A stretch of DNA of 64,000 nt, taken from positions 186,001-250,000 of the forward strand of contig NZ_JAHA01000006.1 in the NCBI RefSeq assembly GCF_000526935.1. The letters run 5' to 3'. Origin of the DNA: Butyrivibrio sp. FCS014. Lineage in GTDB: Bacteria > Bacillota > Clostridia > Lachnospirales > Lachnospiraceae. Position numbers and translations under genes: made by a program. How positions within the stretch are numbered: the stretch's first letter is position 1; each line of letters opens with the position of its first letter. Below, in pieces: positions 44,084-51,146 of this stretch. The notes below the pieces were generated by a model. The model saw only the letters and a list, made by a program, of their open reading frames with translations. It was not told the origin of the DNA and ran no database searches.

Positions 44084-45773
44084 GACAACAACTAAGAGGA
44101 AATCACTTAAGAGGGTGGCGAGAAACGCCATCCTCTTTGGCGCGCTAGTTTTCATTATTATGACTGCGGTAGTTGAAGGTGTTCTGTTTATTTTCCCTAC
44201 TCTCCAGAACTATAAAAGAGAGATGCTTCATGAGGGGGACTACGCGTACTCTCTTATCGGACAGGAGTACGTGGAACAGATATATAAAGAGGTAAAAGAG
44301 GTATATTATTCAGTCCCCGACGATATTAAAGCGGACAGGTTTTCCGATGAGTTTAAAAGCTACCTTATACCTATCATAGATGACGATTTTCTTGCTGCAA
44401 GAGAGATACTTGTCAAATGCCGTGAAGCAACAAAAATCGGTAATATCACCTTTACTTTTTTTGATGAGGATAAAGAAAGCCTGGTATTTGTCCTGGACGG
44501 AAACGTGGGAGAAAAGGCCTATCTTCCCGGGCAGTATATCAACAATAAAGTCGGTACCATTGATTCCCTGGATACCATTAACAAGATCATGCGTTCTGAC
44601 TGGTATATGCACGTTACCTATGGTAAGGCCAACGGTTTCGAAGCTACCAATTACGAAGGTATCTACGATACTGAAGGAAATCTTATAGGATATATATCCA
44701 TAACCATCAGCATCAACGCTTTCGTAAAACAGATCCTTCTGTTCCTTTCCATCTATATTCCCATAATGCTTGTGCTGATTCTTTTCCTTGCATTCAGAGC
44801 TAACACAGAAGCCAACAAGAGGCTTATCAATCCGATAAATTCCCTGGCTCAGGCTGCAAGGCAGTACACTGCCCTTGATAAAAACGGTGAGGGGGCAAAT
44901 ACAAAGGTCTTTCAGGATCTCAATATCAGCACCAATGATGAGATTGAGGAACTTTGGGATACCATGGTGGAGATGGAAGACGATGTGTCCAATGCCATGA
45001 AGAAGATCAGAGAATCCGCAGCCAAAGAAGAGAGAATGGCAGCGGAGCTGGAACTGGCAAAGAGCATACAGCTGTCAGCCCTTCCTTCCAATTTTGATGA
45101 TTTTGCCGATGAAACAAGATTTGATATCTATGCTCTTATGACTCCCGCCAAGGAAGTGGGAGGAGATTTCTATGACTTCTTTATGATAGATGAAGACCAT
45201 CTTTGCATGGTGATTGCCGATGTATCCGGTAAGGGTGTGCCGGCAGCTCTTTTCATGATGAATTCCAAGACCCTGCTTAAGAACAGGACGCTTCAGGGCG
45301 GAAAGCCTTCCGAGATACTCAGCTTTGTAAATGACGCTATCTGCGAGGACAATATTAATGAAATGTTTGTCACCGTATGGCTTGGAATCCTTACCTTAAG
45401 TACCGGTGAAGTTATTGCTGCAAATGCCGGACACGAGTATCCTTATGTTTCCGGTAAGGACGGCAGATACGAACTTTTCACAGATCCTCACGGGGTGGTG
45501 ATCGGTGCCTTCGGAGGGCTTAAGTACGAGGATTATACCTTCACTCTCAACAAGGGAGATAAGCTGTTTCTGTATACCGACGGTGTTCCCGAGGCGCAGA
45601 ATTCCAAAGAAGAGTTTTTTGGCAAAGACAGGATTTTGGAAGTCCTCAACAAACGTGAAAATGAGAACCCGGAAGAGCTGATCACTTTCGTAAAGCAGGA
45701 GATTGATCGGTTTGAAGACGGTGCCCTTCAGTTTGATGATATTACAATGCTAAATATTACCTATTATGGATAA
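44064..45773 (+). CDS. Membrane PP2C (SpoIIE/RsbU-like) phosphatase with HAMP domain
   Basis: About 569 residues from ATG 44064; ATG 44034, inside the peptide gene, is an alternative. TM1 (AILFGALVFIIMTAVVEGVL) and TM2 (LLFLSIYIPIMLVLILFL) enclose an extracytoplasmic sensor of about 180 residues. A HAMP-like helix (RLINPINSLAQAARQYT) and a coiled coil lead to the PP2C domain at about 330-569. It starts ELELAKSIQLSALP and has the metal-binding KEVGGDFYDFF and MVIADVSGKGVPAALFM, the later LFLYTDGVPEA and FDDITML. All catalytic Asp positions appear intact. Such enzymes dephosphorylate STAS proteins; one is encoded at 29690. Confidence 0.9.
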   Translation: MDPQRSKTTTKRKSLKRVARNAILFGALVFIIMTAVVEGVLFIFPTLQNYKREMLHEGDYAYSLIGQEYVEQIYKEVKEVYYSVPDDIKADRFSDEFKSYLIPIIDDDFLAAREILVKCREATKIGNITFTFFDEDKESLVFVLDGNVGEKAYLPGQYINNKVGTIDSLDTINKIMRSDWYMHVTYGKANGFEATNYEGIYDTEGNLIGYISITISINAFVKQILLFLSIYIPIMLVLILFLAFRANTEANKRLINPINSLAQAARQYTALDKNGEGANTKVFQDLNISTNDEIEELWDTMVEMEDDVSNAMKKIRESAAKEERMAAELELAKSIQLSALPSNFDDFADETRFDIYALMTPAKEVGGDFYDFFMIDEDHLCMVIADVSGKGVPAALFMMNSKTLLKNRTLQGGKPSEILSFVNDAICEDNINEMFVTVWLGILTLSTGEVIAANAGHEYPYVSGKDGRYELFTDPHGVVIGAFGGLKYEDYTFTLNKGDKLFLYTDGVPEAQNSKEEFFGKDRILEVLNKRENENPEELITFVKQEIDRFEDGALQFDDITMLNITYYG

Positions 45774-45780
45774 AAATGTA

Positions 45781-45809
45781 TTGACGCAACAAATTGCCTA
45801 TGTTATAGT
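45781..45809 (+). promoter_or_regulatory. Sigma-A-type promoter for the rpmG-secE-nusG operon
   Basis: TTGACG (45781-45786), 17-base spacer, TATAGT (45804-45809) with an extended -10 TGT just before it. It starts 8 bases after the phosphatase stop. A run of eight T (near 45834-45841) after a weak AGACA/TGTCT pairing lies in the leader and might act as an attenuator. A second TATAAT at 45874-45879 is too close to the gene for a normal leader. Confidence 0.75.
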
Positions 45810-45898
45810 AGACAAGCGACAAGAAACACATGTCTTTTTTTTATGCCAAAAATTGAGTATTAGTTAAATCTAATATAATTACGCACGGAGGTGAAATA

Positions 45899-46048
45899 AT
45901 GCGTACAAGAATCACATTAGCATGCACAGATTGCAAGAACCGTAACTATGATACAACCAAGGATAAGAAGACACATCCCGACCGTATCGAAATGAAGAAG
46001 TACTGCCCTTTCTGCAAGAAGCATACTGTACATAAGGAAACCAAGTAA
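45899..46048 (+). CDS. rpmG: 50S ribosomal protein L33
   Basis: 49 residues, ATG 45899, RBS CGGAGGTGA; too short for most ORF lists. The sequence [17 protein letters not shown] ... [13 protein letters not shown] is L33 of the zinc-binding (C+) type with both Cys pairs (CTDC and CPFC). It is followed by secE and nusG, the conserved Firmicute order. Confidence 0.97.
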   Translation: MRTRITLACTDCKNRNYDTTKDKKTHPDRIEMKKYCPFCKKHTVHKETK

Positions 46049-46080
46049 TTTTTGTTCCTGATCAGGAGGTACATTCTAAT

Positions 46081-46281
46081 ATGAATGAGAGCAAGATGAG
46101 CACCTTTTTCAAGGGTGTAAAGGCAGAATTCAATAAGATCATTTGGCCCACAAGAGAGGACATTATCAAGCAGACTACTGCTGTGGTTGTTGTTTCTGCT
46201 ATTACTTGTGCGCTGATCGCTTTACTGGATATCGGGTTTGAGACAGGAATGAACTTCCTTACATCCGGTTTCTTTAGATAA
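46081..46281 (+). CDS. secE: Preprotein translocase subunit SecE
   Basis: 66 residues, RBS AGGAGG. The amphipathic segment FFKGVKAEFNKIIWPTREDI contains the conserved IxWPxR core, then one TM helix (TAVVVVSAITCALIALLDIG). The size is typical of single-TM Gram-positive SecE. It lies 32 bases after rpmG and 11 before nusG. Confidence 0.97.
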   Translation: MNESKMSTFFKGVKAEFNKIIWPTREDIIKQTTAVVVVSAITCALIALLDIGFETGMNFLTSGFFR

Positions 46282-46292
46282 AAGGAGATAAT

Positions 46293-46949
46293 ATGTCAGA
46301 AGAAATGGAAATGAATCTCGAGCAGGCTGCCGAGAATTCTGCCGAGGTAGTGTCTGATGAGGTATTATCAGAAACAGATGCTCCTGTTGAAGCAGAAGCT
46401 ACAGCTGCAGAGGAATCAGGTGACAATGAGAATATTCATTGGTACGTTGTCCATACATATTCCGGATATGAGAACAAGGTAAAAGCCAATCTTGAGAAGA
46501 CCATTGAGAACAGACATCTTCAGAATCAGATCCTTGAGGTAAGAGTTCCTCTTCAGGATGTGGTTGAAGTCAAGAACGGTGCCCGTAAGAATGTTCAGAG
46601 AAAGATGTTCCCCGGATATGTTCTTGTAAACATGGACATGAACGATGAGACCTGGTACGTTGTTCGTAATACAAGAGGCGTTACAGGATTCGTTGGACCG
46701 GGAAGCAAGCCGGTTCCCCTTACAGATGCAGAGATCAAGAATCTTGGCATCAACACCAAGAGCGTTATCACTGCAGACTTTGGCGTTGGCGATGAGATCG
46801 CAGTTGTTGCCGGTGTCTGGAAGGATACTACAGGAGTTGTTCAGAGGATGGATCTTGGCAAGCAGACAGCTATCATCAATGTTGATCTGTTTGGACGTGA
46901 GACTCCCGTTGAGATCAGCTTCGCAGAAGTAAGAAAGATTGATTCATAA
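46293..46949 (+). CDS. nusG: Transcription elongation and antitermination factor NusG
   Basis: 218 residues. The NGN domain begins at IHWYVVHTYSGYENKVKANL, with PGYVLVNMDMND and RNTRGVTGFVG; the KOW domain is at about 160-215 (VGDEIAVVAGVWKDTTGVVQ). NusG binds RNA polymerase and the ribosome. An acidic extension of about 45 residues precedes the NGN domain (EEMEMNLEQAAENSAEVVSD), longer than in most homologues but seen in some clostridia. Its role is unknown. Confidence 0.97.
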   Translation: MSEEMEMNLEQAAENSAEVVSDEVLSETDAPVEAEATAAEESGDNENIHWYVVHTYSGYENKVKANLEKTIENRHLQNQILEVRVPLQDVVEVKNGARKNVQRKMFPGYVLVNMDMNDETWYVVRNTRGVTGFVGPGSKPVPLTDAEIKNLGINTKSVITADFGVGDEIAVVAGVWKDTTGVVQRMDLGKQTAIINVDLFGRETPVEISFAEVRKIDS

Positions 46950-46988
46950 TTATATTGGTATTTAGGCGCGTAAGTGCTTAGATATATA

Positions 46989-47053
46989 GCCTGCTAAGCA
47001 GGCACGTAACCGCTGAGTGGGAGCAAATCCCTATGGGAATTGCGTCCGACCAC
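46989..47053 (+). ncRNA. nusG-rplK leader with a probable ribosomal protein L1 binding site
   Basis: A GCCTGC/GCAGGC hairpin (46989-47003) is followed by a longer structure: GTGGGAG (47017-47023) and GACCAC (47048-47053) close a stem that carries CAAATCCC / GGGAATTG as an inner hairpin. The GTGGGAG ... CCAC layout just before rplK resembles the known L1 autoregulation site of L11-L1 operons. RBS AGGAGGTG follows. Confidence 0.6.
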
Positions 47054-47074
47054 ATATTTTCAGGAGGTGCCATT

Positions 47075-47500
47075 ATGGCAAAGAAAGTCGAAGGATATAT
47101 TAAGTTACAGATCCAGGCTGGTAAAGCAACACCAGCACCACCTGTTGGACCCGCACTTGGTCAGCATGGTGTAAACATCGTTGAATTCACAAAGCAGTTC
47201 AACGCACAGACAGCAGATAAGGGTGACGTTATCATCCCTGTTGTTATCACAGTTTATGCAGACAGAAGTTTCACATTCATTACAAAGACTCCGCCTGCAG
47301 CAGTTCTTCTTAAGAAGGCAGCTAAGATCCAGAAGGGATCAGGTGTGCCTAACAAGACAAAGGTTGCAACCGTTTCTAAGGAAGATGTAAGAAAGATTGC
47401 AGAGACAAAGATGCCCGACCTTAACGCTGTTGATATCGAAGGCGCTATGAGCATGATCGCCGGAACAGCACGCAGCATGGGTATTGTTGTAGAAGACTGA
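47075..47500 (+). CDS. rplK: 50S ribosomal protein L11
   Basis: 141 residues from ATG 47075, RBS CAGGAGGTG; a longer open frame upstream runs through the leader and is rejected. It has [34 protein letters not shown] and the C-terminal RNA-binding part ([12 protein letters not shown]), all typical. L11 is part of the GTPase centre. It is followed by rplA after 14 bases. Confidence 0.98.
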   Translation: MAKKVEGYIKLQIQAGKATPAPPVGPALGQHGVNIVEFTKQFNAQTADKGDVIIPVVITVYADRSFTFITKTPPAAVLLKKAAKIQKGSGVPNKTKVATVSKEDVRKIAETKMPDLNAVDIEGAMSMIAGTARSMGIVVED

Positions 47501-47514
47501 TGGAGGAATGAGAG

Positions 47515-48204
47515 ATGAAACACGGAAAGAAATACGTAGAAGCTGCTAAGCTTATCGATAAGACTCAGCAGTATGAAGCTGCAGAAGCTATTTCTCTTGT
47601 TAAGAAGTCAGCTACTGCAAAGTTTGACGAGACTGTAGAAGTACACATCAGAACCGGTTGCGACGGACGTCACGCTGATCAGCAGATCAGAGGCGCTGTT
47701 GTTCTTCCTAACGGAACAGGTAAGGAAGTTAAGGTTCTTGTATTTGCTAAGGGAACAAAGCTTGACGAGGCACAGGCTGCAGGTGCAGACCATGTTGGCG
47801 GCGAGGAGCTCATTCCCAAGATCCAGAACGAAGGATGGCTTGATTTCGACGTTGTAGTTGCAACACCTGACATGATGGGCGTTGTAGGACGTCTCGGTAA
47901 GGTTCTCGGACCTAAGGGTCTTATGCCTAACCCTAAGGCTGGCACAGTTACTATGGATGTAGCTAAGGCCATCGCTGATATCAAAGCCGGTAAGATCGAG
48001 TACAGACTTGACAAGGCTAACATCATCCACGTTCCTGTTGGAAAGGCATCTTTCACAGAGGAGCAGCTTGCTCAGAACTTCCAGGCACTTATGGATGCTA
48101 TCACAAAGGCTAAGCCTTCATCAGTTAAGGGTCAGTACCTCAAGAGCATCACTCTTGCAACAACAATGGGCCCTGGCGTAAAGGTTCTTGCTAACAAGTA
48201 TTAA
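47515..48204 (+). CDS. rplA: 50S ribosomal protein L1
   Basis: 229 residues, RBS GGAGGAATGAG. The motifs [40 protein letters not shown] and [11 protein letters not shown] are classic L1. L1 also represses its own operon by binding the leader described upstream. A strong terminator follows. Confidence 0.98.
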   Translation: MKHGKKYVEAAKLIDKTQQYEAAEAISLVKKSATAKFDETVEVHIRTGCDGRHADQQIRGAVVLPNGTGKEVKVLVFAKGTKLDEAQAAGADHVGGEELIPKIQNEGWLDFDVVVATPDMMGVVGRLGKVLGPKGLMPNPKAGTVTMDVAKAIADIKAGKIEYRLDKANIIHVPVGKASFTEEQLAQNFQALMDAITKAKPSSVKGQYLKSITLATTMGPGVKVLANKY

Positions 48205-48226
48205 TTTCAAATGTAATGTGAACAGG

Positions 48227-48258
48227 GCGGATCACCGGAAGGTGGTCCGCTTTTCTTG
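48227..48258 (+). terminator. Rho-independent terminator after rplA
   Basis: GCGGATCACC (48227-48236) pairs with GGTGGTCCGC (48241-48250), one G-T wobble, loop GGAA, then TTTTCTT. It closes the rpmG-secE-nusG-rplK-rplA unit. Confidence 0.92.
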
Positions 48259-48270
48259 TATCTGCAAAAG

Positions 48271-48299
48271 TGGAAAACCACTATATATTGTGTTATACT
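48271..48299 (+). promoter_or_regulatory. Promoter of the capA-like gene
   Basis: TGGAAA (48271-48276), 17-base spacer, TATACT (48294-48299) with extended -10 TGT. The expected transcription start, about seven bases after the -10, falls at or next to ATG 48306, which would make the message leaderless unless translation starts at ATG 48363. Confidence 0.65.
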
Positions 48300-48305
48300 T
48301 TGTAT

Positions 48306-49598
48306 ATGAGGAAATACTATGATGACCATCACTGGTCCGACAATGTGGATATCAGAGGATTTATGTCAAAGCCACAGGTAGTGGCTTTCTTATTGACTTT
48401 TTTTATCGTTTTGGCAATTGGTATTCCGGGCCTTCTTCTTTATGCCCGCCATATTAATGGGGAAGACAAGGCTGAACTCGAGCATGCCATGAGTTTTGCC
48501 GGTAAATGGGAAGCGATACCTGAGGCAGGAGTTGCCATGAATGCAGCTGTTCCTGAAACCGAGAGTACATCCGGGCCGCAGATGCCGGTTATCCATGAAG
48601 GCGACGAAGACTATACCCACATCATCAGCGCCTCCGATCCTGACAGCATAACCATAGGATTTGCGGGAGATATACTCTTTGACGACAACTACGCTGCAGG
48701 CTATTCCTTCAAAAGAGCCGGCAATACAGCGGAGGGCGTCATCGGCCAGAGCCTTCTCGATAAGATGCGCGGTGCTGACATCATGATGGTAAACAATGAA
48801 TTTGCATACTCCAACGGCGGTGCCCCGACGGAAGGAAAGACCTACACCTTCAGGGCAAAGCCCGAAACCGCATCGATTCTCAACACCATGGGGGTTGATA
48901 TTGTCGGACTTGCCAACAATCATGCCTACGACTACGGTCAAAAGGCCCTCGTTGACTCTTTTGCCGCACTGGATAATGCGGGGGTTGCCTATGCCGGAGC
49001 GGGTAATGATATAGAAGAGGCTTCGCATCCCGTGTACTATGTGACGGACAGTGGGCTTAAGATAGCAATTATCTGTGCCACCCAGATCGAGCGACTTGAT
49101 AATCCCGATACCAAGGGCGCCACAGAGAATAGCCCCGGGGTTTTCAGATGTTTAAACGACGCCCTGCTTCTTGAGAAGATCAGGGAGGCCAGAGACAGAA
49201 ACGCCTACGTTGTTGTGTTCATCCATTGGGGAACCGAGAGCACCGATGAGATCGACTACTATCAGAACCTTCAGGCAAAAGAGATAGCTGAGGCCGGAGC
49301 GAACCTGATAATCGGTTCACATCCCCACGTGCTTCAGAAGATTGATTACGTGAGCGGCGTTCCGGTGGTGTTCAGTATGGGGAATTTCATCTTTAATTCC
49401 AAGACTCTGGATACCTGCATGATACTTACCACCCTTCACAGGAACGGCTCGGTAAACCTTCAGTTTGTGCCTGCGGTGCAGAGCGGAAGCACAGTGTATG
49501 AGGCCTCCGGCGAAGATGCGGCAAGGATACTGAACTATATGGGAAGTATCTCTCCCGGGATCAATATAGATTCTAACGGATATATCAGCCCAAAATGA
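48306..49598 (+). CDS. CapA-family (PgsA/poly-gamma-glutamate capsule) protein
   Basis: About 430 residues. One TM segment (VVAFLLTFFIVLAIGIPGLLL) near the N-terminus is followed by an extracytoplasmic calcineurin-like metallophosphoesterase fold: ITIGFAGDILFDD, VNNEFAYS, VDIVGLANNHAYDYG, VVVFIHWGTES, LIIGSHPHVLQ and VVFSMGNFIF, the CapA motif set with its Asp, Asn, His metal ligands. CapA proteins take part in capsule or wall polymer synthesis. The start is uncertain: ATG 48306 has no RBS, ATG 48363 has AGAGGA close by. It interrupts the usual rplA-rplJ order. Confidence 0.88.
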   Translation: MRKYYDDHHWSDNVDIRGFMSKPQVVAFLLTFFIVLAIGIPGLLLYARHINGEDKAELEHAMSFAGKWEAIPEAGVAMNAAVPETESTSGPQMPVIHEGDEDYTHIISASDPDSITIGFAGDILFDDNYAAGYSFKRAGNTAEGVIGQSLLDKMRGADIMMVNNEFAYSNGGAPTEGKTYTFRAKPETASILNTMGVDIVGLANNHAYDYGQKALVDSFAALDNAGVAYAGAGNDIEEASHPVYYVTDSGLKIAIICATQIERLDNPDTKGATENSPGVFRCLNDALLLEKIREARDRNAYVVVFIHWGTESTDEIDYYQNLQAKEIAEAGANLIIGSHPHVLQKIDYVSGVPVVFSMGNFIFNSKTLDTCMILTTLHRNGSVNLQFVPAVQSGSTVYEASGEDAARILNYMGSISPGINIDSNGYISPK

Positions 49599-49608
49599 TA
49601 AAAAACTG

Positions 49609-49637
49609 TTGACAATATCATTGTAATATGATAATTT
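49609..49637 (+). promoter_or_regulatory. Promoter of rplJ-rplL
   Basis: TTGACA at 49609-49614 is a perfect -35. The -10 is less clear: TAATTT (49632-49637) at 17 bases or GATAAT (49630-49635) at 15 bases. It lies just upstream of the L10 leader. Confidence 0.65.
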
Positions 49638-49644
49638 ATACAAG

Positions 49645-49770
49645 GTCGTCTGAAGATGACCATGCCGAAGACAGCAGGAGTTCTCACGGGAACGTAAAGC
49701 GCAAGCGCCTGCCGAGGAAAGTTTTTTGATAAGACTTTTTGCCTCTCGATGTCTTCGAGAGGTTTTTTTT
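49645..49770 (+). ncRNA. Ribosomal protein L10 leader with attenuator/terminator
   Basis: The stretch contains the L10-leader hallmarks before rplJ: a GGTCGTCTGAAGATGACC hairpin (49645-49662), an unpaired purine-rich part with CAGGAGTTCTCACGGGAACG, and AGCGCAAGCGCCTGCCG. It ends in an intrinsic terminator: CCTCTCGA (49742-49749) with TCGAGAGG (49755-49762) and eight T. In Firmicutes L10(L12)4 binds this leader to repress the operon. Confidence 0.85.
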
Positions 49771-49800
49771 CGGCGGTAAATTCTATAAGGAGGTAAAAAA

Positions 49801-50403
49801 ATGGCAAAGGTTGAATTGAAGCAGCCTGTAGTAAATGAGATCTCTGAGAAGATCAAAGATGCGCAGGCACTCGTACTTGTAGATCACCGCGGACTTACTG
49901 TTGCGCAGGACACAGAGCTTCGTAAGAAGCTTCGTGAAGAAGGCGTAACATACAAGGTGTACAAGAACACAATGATGAACTTCGCTTTCCAGGGAACTGA
50001 TTTTGAACAGCTCAAGGATCTTCTTAACGGACCTTCAGCAATGGCTGTATCAACAACAGATCCTGCAGCACCTGCTCGTGTACTCTATGAGTTTGCTAAG
50101 AAGGCAAAGGCTCTTGAGATTAAGGGTGGTGTTATTGAAGGTAAGTTTTACGATGCTGAGGCTATGACCGAGATCGCAACTATCCCTTCAAAGGAAGTTC
50201 TTCTTTCAAGATTGCTTGGTTCTATGCAGTCACCTATCGCTAATCTTGCTCGCGTTCTTAATCAGATCGCAGAGAAAGGCGGCGAGGCAGCTCCTGCAGC
50301 AGAAGAAGCACCCGCAGCTGAAGAGGCTGCAGCACCTGTAGCCGAGGAGGCAGCTCCTGCTGAGACAGCAGAGGCACCCGCTGAGGCACCTGCAGCAGAG
50401 TAA
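49801..50403 (+). CDS. rplJ: 50S ribosomal protein L10
   Basis: 200 residues, RBS AGGAGG. Motifs AQALVLVDHRGLTVAQDTEL, VYKNTMMNFAF, NGPSAMAVS and SRLLGSMQSPIANLARVLNQ are canonical. The C-terminus has an Ala/Glu/Pro-rich tail of about 38 residues (APAAEEAPAAEEAAAP), longer than in most bacteria. L10 anchors the L12 stalk. rplL follows after 59 bases. Confidence 0.98.
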   Translation: MAKVELKQPVVNEISEKIKDAQALVLVDHRGLTVAQDTELRKKLREEGVTYKVYKNTMMNFAFQGTDFEQLKDLLNGPSAMAVSTTDPAAPARVLYEFAKKAKALEIKGGVIEGKFYDAEAMTEIATIPSKEVLLSRLLGSMQSPIANLARVLNQIAEKGGEAAPAAEEAPAAEEAAAPVAEEAAPAETAEAPAEAPAAE

Positions 50404-50462
50404 TCTGACTGTACGGACAATAACTATAAAATGATTTGAAAAATTATATGGAGGAAAATATA

Positions 50463-50840
50463 ATGGCAAAGTTAACAACAGCAGAATTTATCGATGCTAT
50501 CAAAGAGCTTACAGTTCTTGAGCTTAACGATCTTGTAAAGGCTTGCGAGGAAGAGTTCGGTGTATCCGCAGCAGCAGGCGTAGTAGTTGCAGCAGCAGGC
50601 GCTGGCGCAGCAGCAGCTGGTGAGGAGAAGACAGAGTTCAACGTAGAGCTTACAGAGGTTGGTCCTAACAAGGTTAAGGTTATCAAGGTTGTTCGTGAGA
50701 TCACAGGTCTTGGACTTAAGGAAGCAAAGGATCTCGTAGACGGAGCTCCTAAGATGATCAAGGAGAACGCTTCTAAGGCTGAGGCTGATGATATCAAGGC
50801 TAAGGTTGAGGCTGAGGGCGCTAAGGTTACTCTTAAGTAA
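50463..50840 (+). CDS. rplL: 50S ribosomal protein L7/L12
   Basis: 125 residues from ATG 50463, RBS TGGAGGAAA; an upstream in-frame ATG (50436) lies before the RBS and is rejected. N-terminal dimerisation domain ([20 protein letters not shown]), Ala/Gly hinge and C-terminal domain ([34 protein letters not shown]) are complete. Confidence 0.98.
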   Translation: MAKLTTAEFIDAIKELTVLELNDLVKACEEEFGVSAAAGVVVAAAGAGAAAAGEEKTEFNVELTEVGPNKVKVIKVVREITGLGLKEAKDLVDGAPKMIKENASKAEADDIKAKVEAEGAKVTLK

Positions 50841-50874
50841 TTTTTTAACCTTCAAAGCAAAGCGACAAAATAAC

Positions 50875-50920
50875 AAGAAGTCAGACGCAAGCTTGCTTGC
50901 AAGTCTGGCTTCTTTTATTT
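50875..50920 (+). terminator. Strong terminator after rplL
   Basis: AAGAAGTCAGAC (50875-50886) pairs over 12 bases with GTCTGGCTTCTT (50903-50914); the loop GCAAGCTTGCTTGCAA can itself fold. A T-rich run (TCTTTTATTTT) follows. It separates rplJL from rpoBC, which has its own promoter. Confidence 0.92.
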
Positions 50921-50923
50921 TGG

Positions 50924-50996
50924 CATTTTGCGCGAAGCGCAAAATGAGGAATTGCGAAGCAATTTCGAGTTTGCTTTGGGTGATTGCGAAGCGATT
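50924..50996 (+). repeat. Three GCGAAGC mini-hairpins between rplL and rpoB
   Basis: CATTTTGCGC-GAA-GCGCAAAATG (50924-50946), GGAATTGC-GAA-GCAATTTC (50948-50966) and GATTGC-GAA-GCGATTC (50982-50997) are consecutive inverted repeats, each with a GAA loop closed by C-G. The shared core is GCGAAGC. They look like short REP-like palindromes. The rest of the 300-base gap holds the rplL terminator, the rpoB promoter and leader. Confidence 0.8.
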
Positions 50997-51018
50997 CCGA
51001 ATTTTGCGGAAAAAACTC

Positions 51019-51047
51019 TTGACATGTAAAAATGTTAGCAGTACAAT
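51019..51047 (+). promoter_or_regulatory. Promoter of rpoBC
   Basis: TTGACA (51019-51024), exact 17-base spacer, TACAAT (51042-51047). The leader to ATG 51147 is about 95 bases and can pair GGGTC with GACCC around a T-rich loop (about 51074-51106). Confidence 0.88.
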
Positions 51048-51146
51048 GGAAAATGCACTATTGTGGTGCAGTGGGTCTTTTTGCGCACTTTTTTAAGAGG
51101 ACCCGCAATTTACCACAGAAAAAATAAAAGAACGGGGTGAATGTCA

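Noticed and set aside
45853..45879. TTGAGT / TATAAT pair just before rpmG as main promoter
   Set aside because: The spacer is only 15 bases and the leader would be very short; the TTGACG-17-TATAGT pair upstream is better.
47033..47074. Longer L11 start
   Set aside because: It runs through the leader structure and RBS; L11 proteins start at the [10 protein letters not shown] position.
48270..48305. GTG 48270 as start of the capA-like gene
   Set aside because: The -10 element of the promoter (48294-48299) lies inside this extension, so it would not be transcribed.
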